Origin: Calliopum simillimum
Lineage: Eukaryota; Arthropoda; Insecta; Diptera; Lauxaniidae
DNA length: 64,000 nucleotides
Direction of reading: 5' to 3'
Assembly (NCBI GenBank): GCA_951812925.1
Contig: OX638371.1
Location: 77,261,697-77,325,696 of the forward strand
The notes under the pieces were generated by a model. The model did no database searches, was not told where the DNA came from, and worked only from the letters and a program-made list of their open reading frames with translations. How positions within the stretch are numbered: position 1 is the stretch's first letter; the number at the start of each line of letters is the position of its first letter. Shown here one piece after another: positions 56,529 to 64,000 of this stretch. The position numbers were made by a program, and so were the translations under genes.

Positions 56529-56701
56529 TCTAACAATTTTTCTAATCTAAAAAACTTACAAAAGAAACCCCGGGATTGGTAGCACTAATCCCGGGATTTT
56601 CGGGACTGCAAATAGGCTCGAATCCCGGGATTCCGGGACTGAAATCCCTAGTTTGTATTCAGTATTCAATATGTCTCAATCATGAATAGACTTACTCGAT
56701 G

Positions 56702-57148
56702 CAAACCACGTGTAAACGATCAAGAAATTTGTTCATGACATCCGATTTGGCTGAAAATTGGCATAAGTAACAGTTGCATAGTGAGAAAAATTACTACCAA
56801 ATATTTTTTCAAAATTTAAAAAAATTGCGGAGATATGAGACTTTGAAATTTTTAGGTTAGTTTTTTTTTTTTTTGAGAAGCTATAACTTTAGTTGCATTT
56901 ATCCAATTCTCAATTTTATGATGTCAAATGATTTGGCTTGAAACAGGCTTTAAAATAAAAACTAGCAAAAATTATTATTTTTTTTTTTTTATATAGTTTA
57001 CATTGAAAAAAAAATTTTTAATTGAGTTTCCCATAAAACGTAACTTACCAGTCCACCAAAAATTGGAGTGGGACTGCCAGTGATTCTCCAGAAAAACAAT
57101 AAAACCGGATGCCATAAAAAAAAATCTTGATCGTTTACACGTGGTTTG
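56702..57148. mobile_element. MITE with 24-bp perfect TIRs (447 bp)
   Basis: CAAACCACGTGTAAACGATC at 56702 and its exact complement ending at 57148. The target duplication is unclear. No coding region; long T and A tracts inside. Confidence 0.72.
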
Positions 57149-57176
57149 TATCACACCTGAATAACGTTTATTAGTT

Positions 57177-57811
57177 GTGAAAACTTACTATCAAAATCAG
57201 TCATCAGTTAGAGAATGTTATAGAGTTCTTCAACATCATTTTGGTCGTTATGAGCGTCCAACTGAGCGCTCTATTCGTAACACCATCACCAGATTTCGAA
57301 GCAATTTTACACTATTGGATATTCATCATTCAACAACCAGAAGCAATCCAAGAGCTTCCAATGTATCCCGATAAATGTACTGTTTGGTGTGGTTTATGGG
57401 CGGGAGGCATCATCGGACCGTATTCCTTCAAAAATGTGGATGGAGCCCATGTTACGTTCAATGGTGCTCGCTACAGAGCAATGATCAATAAATCTTTGTT
57501 GCCAAAAATTCAGGATATTAGTGTAGCCGACCTCTGGTTTCAACAGGATGTCGCAACATGCCATACAGCTGGAAAAACAATCGCTTTATTTAGGAAAACG
57601 TTCGATGAAAACATCATCTCAAGAAATGCTCCTGTTAATCATGTGATTTGACACCATTGGATTACTTTCTTTGGGGATATGTTAAATCGCTTGTTTATGT
57701 TGACAAACCCGTAACTATTAACGCTTTCCAAACCAACATAAGTCGTGTTATTCAAGGGATGAACCATTTATGAGCTAGTCGTGAGCAACATTTGAACGAA
57801 ATAATTTTTCA
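57177..57811 (+). pseudogene. Tc1/mariner-type transposase with internal deletion
   Basis: The first frame (57177, a GTG codon, upstream ATG not seen) encodes KTYYQNQSSVRECYRVLQHH, the typical N-terminal helix-turn-helix of an insect Tc1/mariner-like family. It then jumps to YPDKCTVWCGLWAGGIIGPY in a second frame, losing roughly 100 residues including the first catalytic Asp. After ISRNAPVN the frame shifts again to CDLTPLDYFLWGYVKSLVY and ends ...EIIFQH. The second Asp site is changed: the usual FQQDGATCHTA reads FQQDVATCHTA. It is non-functional. No TIRs were recognised. Confidence 0.88.
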
Positions 57812-60239
57812 ACATTGAGTTGTAGGAACCGAACTATCATTCCAAATAGAGATTTCCATCAACACATTGATTTTTATGTATTTTATTTCGCAAACAAAGT
57901 AGGAAGCTCTTATTGGATCCCCCTTTATAACTTTAGGTCGATCAAATTTCCAAAAAGAAAAAAAAATTCTACATTAATTACACAGACCTGTAATGGTTTT
58001 TCTTCCTCATCTATAGAGGTTTCGACTTCATATTTACCACTCTGGAGTTGTTTTATTTTTCGATCACGTAAGAATTCCCGGAAATAGTACGTGCAAAAGC
58101 CTCTTAATTGAAAATTAATTGAAATCCCATCTATTTCGGAACAGGCCTGAATAATTTTGTGATATCAAGAAAAAAAGGGATTATTTTCTATTAGTCTTTT
58201 TATACTTTCGTATTTGAGCGTTTTGTTAGTGCTTATTAAGATCACAATAATGTCCAAAAACGGAAGAGTGATTTTAACCAGAACTATTATTGTTATACCA
58301 AGAATTAATAAATAAATTAAATTAGCCATTTTGTTAAACAACATTTCTTTATTTTTCCTACAGTGTAGCCAACATCTCTGGCTAAATCATCAAACAAAAT
58401 TTATAGCCAGTAAGTAAAGGGTTAAGCGCAAAAGTGTCTACAGGTCAAAGACATTAATTTTAAATATTATTATGTATGTATATTTATGCGTAATCTTGAG
58501 TGAAGAATAGAACTGAGAATTAGTTAAAAATAACGCAATGTGTGACAAAAAATTAACGCATCGTGTGTCAGTTTGACTGCAGAAACTGAAACAAAAAGTG
58601 CAGGTTGGTATGTTGTATACGTAAAATGGAAAAACAAAAGAATCTGCAGTATCCATTTGGGAAATTGGATAATTCTACAAAGATAACAGGTTTGAGACTG
58701 TGTTTATATTTAAAAACATTAAAATCAGTGCAGCAACGAATGAAACACGATCTTTCATATCAATTGTCACATGTTAGCTACCTTTCTCTGGCATTCAAAG
58801 CAAAAGCACTTTTAAATCCATACCTTTATATTCTGGAATTTATCGAAATCTTGAATGTTTTTAAGCCTGTACAACTATCAGTTAAACAAAATGCCAGCAA
58901 TGACATATAATTTTATTTATTTCAAAGTCTTAGCAATATACCAAAAATAATGAAAAAGTTCAAATCTCTCACACTTTTCTATTCTTGCAACCCGTAGGCA
59001 TCTATCGTTGACTTAGTATATAGCCCCATACTCAGAAATTCAAAAGTTTTGGATACAAAGAGGATGCTTGCCATAGATGAAATCATGAAAAATTTTCTCG
59101 ACACCAGTCTTAAGTGCGCTATGTTTTGTGGGAAAGAGCAGAGTCTTATTGAAAACACAAATACTCGTCTTGGTATAATATTTTGGCGGAGGAAAGAAGA
59201 TGGTCTTGTAAAACGAATTCGAGGTACATTGTAGGTTGTATCAATTTCGGCACATTTATCGATAATTTTCCTTTTTGTGATACTTCTTCCTAAACCAGTG
59301 ATCGGCATTCCATAGCACAGTTGTGCACTCAAAAATCTATCTACTCAGAAGCAAGGCATCGAACGAAGTGTATGCGGCAAAAAATACTTAGAATTTTTCA
59401 AAAAATACGTGTAAATTTTTCCAGAATTTTTCGAGATATTTTATAATTTTTCAAAACCACGTCAAAAAAATTAAAAAAAAAAAAATACAAAAACTCTGAA
59501 AAAATTCACAAAAATACTTTAAAGGATTCTGAGCATTTTACGTTCCATAAACCTAGCATTTTCCTGAGAAATATGATCTTAACAGTTGCAAACTCAAGTT
59601 GATAAAATGGAAAAAAAAAATCGCAAAAAATTCTGAAAAAATTTCCACGTATTCTTTGGACAATTCTAAGCATAGTTTAAAAATTTTAAATTTTTTCACC
59701 AAAAAAAGAAAAAACCAATAAAACTGAAATGACGTAAACACCTAAATCGTGCCACTAACTTGTGGAATGACCGAAATTATTGTAGTTTTATTTTTATCCA
59801 CATTTCTATTTTCTCCACTGCAAATGCATAAATTTGTCATCATCGACTGCTCATAAAACGACCGACGAATGCAACAAGTTTGAGCAACGCGCGCAGCACA
59901 ACACTTTTATGCTTGAAACAGAAATTTTCATGTAAAATTATTTTATTTCTTAAAATAAACAGAAACGTCGGCAATCCTAACGATAACAAAATAAAAAGAC
60001 AGACACATACACGAATGTACATACATTCATATGTACAGGATCATCAGACAGATCGGACGTATTGAAATTATAGTAATTTTTATTACCATATGCTGGTTTT
60101 TGCATTAAAATCAAAAGAAAGAACAAAATATGAATTGGTACGACGCCAGCACATTCTTTACTGAAAAATCATAACTAAAAACTAAAAGCCAAATAGAGAG
60201 AAATGGTCATATGGCAGACAGACAGCCGAGTGCATTTCA
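57812..60239. other. Noncoding stretch, two odd features
   Basis: An exon-like block at 58365-58410 (acceptor TTTCCTACAG, donor GTAAGT, plus strand) has no coding support. 58979-59332 is open for 117 codons on the minus strand and 59049-59234 on the plus strand, with no recognisable domain. 59338-59400 holds the ACTCAGAAGCAAGGCATC module. A small TATG microsatellite lies near 58470. Confidence 0.35.
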
Positions 60240-60702
60240 GCTACTGAATAGGCCAAGATAAAGTCAATATTTTTCTTGTAGCTACTAATCGCATTTGATA
60301 CCATGACAGCTTATGTGCTATCATTACTGATCGGCTACTCATACGTCATGTTGCACTATTGTGTCTTCTACAAACAACAGAATAGGGTGGTTTTCATTTT
60401 ATTTTTTTAGTTTATAAAATTGTGAAGAAAATCAAAAAAAAACTATTATACTGATTCATCGTGGTTAGATTAACACTGTCAATAAATGTTATTTTGGATG
60501 TGACAGATTCTGCAAGAGAGCGAATCAACTTTTCAGTTGAACATCACCGATATCGCTGGAATTTTTTGGCATGGTACTTTACTCGATTTGACTAGACACG
60601 TATTTTTTATTTTGCACAATAGTGCAACAGAACGTATAAGTAACCGATCAGTAATGATAGCACATGGTATTAAATGTGACTTTATCGTGGCCGATTCAGT
60701 AT
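60240..60702. mobile_element. Fold-back MITE, about 463 bp
   Basis: Left GCTACTGAATAGGCCAAGATAAAGTC and CTATCATTACTGATCGG, right CCGATCAGTAATGATAG and GACTTTATCGTGGCCGATTCAGTATC in mirrored order. The arms are about 150 bp and moderately diverged. The frame at 60537-60869 is partly arm sequence and not a gene. Confidence 0.7.
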
Positions 60703-61321
60703 CTTTAATAATAATAATAACCGATTATTATAGCACAACATGGACTTACTTAACTTTCAAAATAAACGATTCATTTGATTTTAAAGTGCATAAAGCAGCA
60801 AAAGTAATGTCATACACATTTTATGCCATAATAATTGGTTATTTGAACTTAACCCTTTTCTCAATTTAATGCTATATACATATTCTATTGTAGTATTTCA
60901 GGTAAATTTCTCGTGAGGGCAGAGCCCGATTTTATTCTTTTTCAACAAAATGTCCGCCAATTCATATTCTGAAATTAGTTTTGCTTCGTTATCAGACATT
61001 CAAAATTAAAAGCTCAAATAACTTGGTTGATTTTGCAAATTTTAAAAAATGGCAACAGACAAAGTTGTTTACAATGGCACCAGAAATCTAACATTTTGCG
61101 GGGTTCTACCGATTTCTATCTCCAGTAAGACTTTAAAATTGCTAAATTTCATTATTGTTATAAAACTTCATCGAGGTTCACAGAATGGAGTAGATCTAAC
61201 AAGTTTTGTTGCTGATTCATTTCTACACAGAGAAAACAACATTGTCAAAAGTGGCAGAAACGTGGTTATTTTAACAACGCTGTGACCCAAAGTATGAGCA
61301 TGGCTCGTTCGTAGCAGTTTT
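60703..61321. other. AT-rich noncoding stretch
   Basis: No gene supported; the frame at 61049-61285 has no domain and runs into repeat sequence. Confidence 0.3.
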
Positions 61322-61905
61322 AACAACGCGCGTTGCTAAATGAGTTTCAAGTACAGTACGTTCGTGAGTGATTTAACAACGCGCGTTGCTAAATAAAAAT
61401 ATATATTTTTTTTTATTATTTTTTTAATTCTAATTTTTTCCTGTCAACAACAATGAAACTGATATTATTTTCCTTTTTAACATGCAAGTTTTGCTTCAAT
61501 AAAAATTTTGTTTGCTTGTTATTGGGAAGATTTGAACCTGGAACCTGTCGTGTAATAGATGAGGACGTTAACGAACTCAGCCCTTGCCATCATTATCGTG
61601 AGGTTGACTGAAAGTCTATTTGTTTTGAAATTAGTTTCTACCACGTTCGTGCGTGTTTTGACTATGTTTCGTAGCTGATTTGGATTTTACTACGTTTCGT
61701 GGTGTTTTGAACACGTTTCGTTGCTGATTTGGATTTAAAAACGCTTGGCAACCAGCGCTGCTCAATAAGTTTCAAATACGTTCGTGAGTGATTTAGCAAC
61801 GCACCATACAAATATTATCTTGGAGCGTTGTTAAATCCAAATCAGCAACGAAACCTAGTTAAAACACTCACGAACGTGGTAGAAACTCATTTAGCGACGC
61901 AAATT
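61322..61905. repeat. Inverted/tandem repeat of AACGCGCGTTGCTAAAT and TACGTTCGTGAGTG motifs
   Basis: CGCGTTGCTAAAT occurs twice at the left (61329, 61383) and as inverse ATTTAGCGACGC at 61889. ACGTTCGTGAGTG occurs at 61359 and 61780, and its inverse CACTCACGAACGT at 61866. TTTCGTTGCTGATTTGGAT occurs at 61716 and inverse at 61840. Together these give an element of about 580 bp with imperfect inverted ends and internal duplication. A weak tRNA-like sequence lies inside. Confidence 0.6.
61527..61600 (-). pseudogene. Weak tRNA-like sequence
   Basis: Minus strand: ATGGCAAGGGCTGAGTTCGT, a poorly paired middle, then GGTTCCAGGTTCAAATCTTC. The B-box and a rough acceptor stem (ATGGCAAG with CTTCCCAAT) are visible, but the anticodon stem does not pair. 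Probably tRNA-derived debris. Confidence 0.35.
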
Positions 61906-62297
61906 ATGCTTATTTTCTTCGCTCTGTGTAGTGAGCTCCTCTACAATTTCATTGCCCTCATTACTACTTTATCCTTTAATTAGAATATCTTAATTAAAAC
62001 AAGTATATCTAAAGCTTAAGTCGAACGAAAACAAATCACACAACTTTTCGATTAAGAATTTTCTGGCCTAAAAAATTTTGGATTTTTCTGCAGAAGTAAT
62101 TGTTTGCTAGATATTGATCAAAACTGACTTTCGCAACTTTTGCGCTTGAATAACTTTTTATGTATCATGAACTTGTTTTGAGTCTAATTTAATTGGCTTT
62201 TTGACTGCTTTTGTTGTACAAAACAATATAATTAAAGTAATAAAGTTGACTTTTGCTAAGCTTTTACGTTCTTATAAGCTAGATATAATTTTTAATA
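61906..62297. other. AT-rich stretch before the tRNA gene
   Basis: No gene or repeat seen. Confidence 0.35.
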
Positions 62298-62369
62298 GGG
62301 GATGTAGCTCAGTGGTAGAGCGCTCGCTTTGCATGTGAGAGGCCCCGGGTTCAATCCCCGGCATCTCCA
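62298..62369 (+). tRNA. tRNA-Ala (anticodon UGC)
   Basis: A full 72-nt cloverleaf without an intron: acceptor GGGGATG/CATCTCC plus discriminator A, A-box TAGCTCAGTGGTAGAG, anticodon stem-loop CTCGC-TTTGCAT-GTGAG with anticodon TGC, and T-arm CCGGG-TTCAATC-CCCGG. A run of seven T follows two bases after the end (from 62372), a standard RNA polymerase III terminator. All invariant positions look intact, so it should be functional. It decodes GCN (mainly GCA) alanine codons. Confidence 0.97.
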
Positions 62370-62371
62370 AG

Positions 62372-62378
62372 TTTTTTT
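62372..62378 (+). terminator. RNA polymerase III T-run terminator of the tRNA-Ala gene
   Basis: A run of seven T directly after the mature 3' end plus AG. Confidence 0.9.
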
Positions 62379-62893
62379 TAATAACTTTTTACTATCAATT
62401 TTGTTTTTTTCATTGTCTTTAATTTTACTTATTACTTCTTTTCTTGTCTGTAGACAACCGTCTTGCTATTTCGAGTCATCAAAAACAAATAAAATACAAC
62501 TTTAGTTTGTTCATTTCGACTTGTTTGTATTGTTCGTTTTGTCAGTGCTGCCAAGTCGTACGTTAAGCTCCGTTCCCTCATGTATGTTAAAATTCAGCAT
62601 AAATTATATCCAAAAATAAAGAACCACCCTACTGTAAAGAGATACATCATGAGATTCTTTATGTACGTGCATTGTCGTTTTTACGATAATTTATTTCCAT
62701 AAAAACGACACAATATGCAATAAAAGAAAACCTAAAGAAAACTACATAAAAAAATTAATCGCTGCTCCCATATGATTCTTCATATTTTTATTTATTGAAG
62801 AAATTCATTAAATTCATTCATTTAGTTTTATATTCGAATTGTGTGTTTATAAACCACAACAATAAAAGTAAACATATACATATGCATGTATAT
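62379..62893. other. AT-rich stretch after the tRNA gene
   Basis: No gene or repeat recognised; the tRNA stands alone, not in a cluster. Confidence 0.35.
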
Positions 62894-63808
62894 TAGGGTG
62901 GGCCAAATTGTATGGAGGAAATTTTATCATTCAATTCTATGAATATTTGCCCAAGGAACTATACCTCTGCGTTCAACTTTAGTTCGGCGCATTTTCGATC
63001 GAAAATTGTACCTTTCATCAATATTTTTTTTATTTTCATACTAAATTTTAAAAATTTTTATAAAGACAAAAGTAATGTCATTATATGATTTGGCTGGTAT
63101 TCTGTCAGTAATCAATTAAATTGGGTTTTGTTTACATAAGAAGTTTACTTGATAGTGTGAAATTGATTATATATATTTAAAAAAGTGATATGGGTCAAAT
63201 AGCCGATTATTATAACCGACATTCAAAATAAACGATTCATATTTTTGGATGCATTTTTTCAAACAAACTACCAACCTACGCTAAAAGTTCATTCAATTCC
63301 ATGAATTTTTGCCCAAGGAACCATACCTCTACGTTCAACTTTAGTTCGGCGCATTTTCGATTGAAAATTTTACCTTGCGTTTAATATTTATTTTTATGCT
63401 TAATTTTCAAAATTCTTATAGAGCCAAAAGTAATATCATAATATGTTTTGGCTGGTATTCTGTCAGTAATCAAAAAATTGGGTTCTGTCTTTACGAAAAG
63501 TTTACTTGATAGCGTGAAATAATCAATTTCACACTATCAAGTGAACTTCTTATGTAAACAGAACCCAATTTAATTGATTACTGACAGAATACCAGCCAAA
63601 TCATATAATTACTTTTGCCTTTATAAAAATTTTTAAAATTTAGTATGAAAATAAAAAAAATATTGATGAAAGGTACAATTTTCGATCGAAAATGCGCCGA
63701 ACAAAAGTTGAACGCAGAGGTATAGTTCCTTGAGCAAATATTCATAGAATTGAATGAACTTTCACATAAGGGGGTAGCCGAGATCAGTTTTCAAATCGGC
63801 CCACCCTA
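62894..63808. mobile_element. hAT-type MITE with three arms (915 bp)
   Basis: TIRs TAGGGTGGGCC and GGCCCACCCTA with a perfect 8-bp duplication ATGTATAT (62886-62893 and 63809-63816). Inside, the same roughly 250-bp unit (CCAAGGAAC, TTCGGCGCATTTTCGAT, GCTGGTATTCTGTCAGTAAT, AAGTTTACTTGATAG) occurs three times: plus at about 62922-63170, plus at about 63288-63515 and minus at about 63525-63765. So it has a palindrome and a direct duplication at once. No transposase. Confidence 0.87.
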
Positions 63809-63816
63809 ATGTATAT

Positions 63817-64000
63817 ACATATATGCTTATGCAGTTTGGCGCATTTTGACCCAATAGGAATGATAATTAACGCATCAGCTGCAGTAAAAAAATAGAAATA
63901 AATGTAAAAATTTTGTGAATCGCTGTAAGACGAGCGCAAAAGTGCATAAACTCGTTAGGTGGTGGTCATTTGACCCATATAAATTTTTAACATAGTGCAA
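63817..64000. other. Short noncoding end of the window
   Basis: Nothing recognised. Confidence 0.3.

Larger units (their letters stand above)
54058..56650 (-). mobile_element. hAT transposon, copy 2 (2,593 bp, reverse orientation)
   Basis: Ends TAGGGATTCCAATTTTTGG (54058) and GACTGAAATCCCTA (56650), with a perfect 8-bp duplication GTTTGTAT (54050-54057 and 56651-56658). ATCCCGGGAT sub-terminal repeats occur at both ends. The transposase strand is minus. It keeps the central transposase region that copy 1 lost, but has lost about 450 bp of the 3' coding part between GTGTGCA and GGTTATATA, and holds two nested MITEs. Confidence 0.93.

Noticed and set aside
56702..57148. This TIR element as the left end of the neighbouring transposase relic
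   Set aside because: It has its own complete inverted ends, and the relic begins outside them.
58365..58410. Exon-like block with good acceptor and GTAAGT donor on the plus strand
   Set aside because: Only 46 nt, no neighbouring exon in phase, no conserved protein sequence; likely chance.

Overview
The window is AT-rich eukaryotic DNA from a dipteran insect, most likely a true fly of the fruit-fly (tephritid) type. The evidence is a spliced gene with fly-style GT..AG introns of 70 and 106 nt, an insect-like tRNA-Ala(UGC) gene, mariner, Tc1 and hAT transposons typical of insects, and dispersed repeats that carry a GTCT/GGCT microsatellite. The species cannot be fixed from the sequence alone. 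No operons, CRISPR arrays, virus or bacterial genes were seen.

One host protein-coding gene dominates and lies on the minus strand. I rebuilt four coding exons from splice sites and reading phase: 51942-51922 (start codon, 7 codons), 25955-25902 (18 codons), 25831-21609 (about 1,407 codons) and 21502-21439 (21 codons plus one shared). The product is a long, Ser/Thr-rich, probably disordered protein with SREPSP-type repeats, polyglutamine tracts and eight tryptophan-pair (WW) modules. I do not recognise it. It continues past the donor at 21438, and no further exon could be placed in 1-21432. Its first intron is about 26 kb (25956-51921) and is packed with transposons.

Left flank (1-21432): a broken non-LTR retrotransposon (1-1106), then mainly non-autonomous DNA transposons with terminal inverted repeats (TIRs), many almost entirely palindromic. 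They include a Chapaev-like element with a 4-bp target duplication (5762-6587), a TA-flanked 2.5-kb element with roughly 700-bp TIRs (11126-13653), a hAT-type MITE (14755-15288), an element built from 14 copies of a GGACATAATCCCCAT motif (15506-15980), an inverted pair of tRNA-like sequences (16191-16545) and a 127-bp tandem repeat (20745-21200).

Intron 1 (25956-51921): a CACTA-type palindrome (29148-30882), a 121-bp satellite split by a second Chapaev-like copy (31390-32830), a tRNA-Lys pseudogene, two deleted mariners of different subfamilies (34463-35204 keeps only the DNA-binding part, 38311-39233 keeps only the catalytic part), several copies of a microsatellite-bearing repeat, and a 3.2-kb hAT element (47870-51068). 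That hAT carries a nearly perfect 1,423-bp inverted duplication of half a Tc1 transposon (48196-49618) and a smaller MITE.

Right flank (51943-64000): the presumed 5' UTR and promoter side of the gene, a second hAT copy in the opposite orientation (54058-56650) with two nested MITEs, a deleted Tc1/mariner-type transposase relic (57177-57811), more palindromes, an intact tRNA-Ala(UGC) (62298-62369) and a hAT-type MITE with three repeat arms (62894-63808).

The most notable signal is the Tc1 palindrome. It sits in an intron that should be transcribed, its arms differ at only about two sites over 700 bp, and its loop is 23 nt. In the pre-mRNA it would form long double-stranded RNA and could feed a transposon-silencing small-RNA pathway. 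The wider pattern is that a large share of the elements here are fold-back structures.
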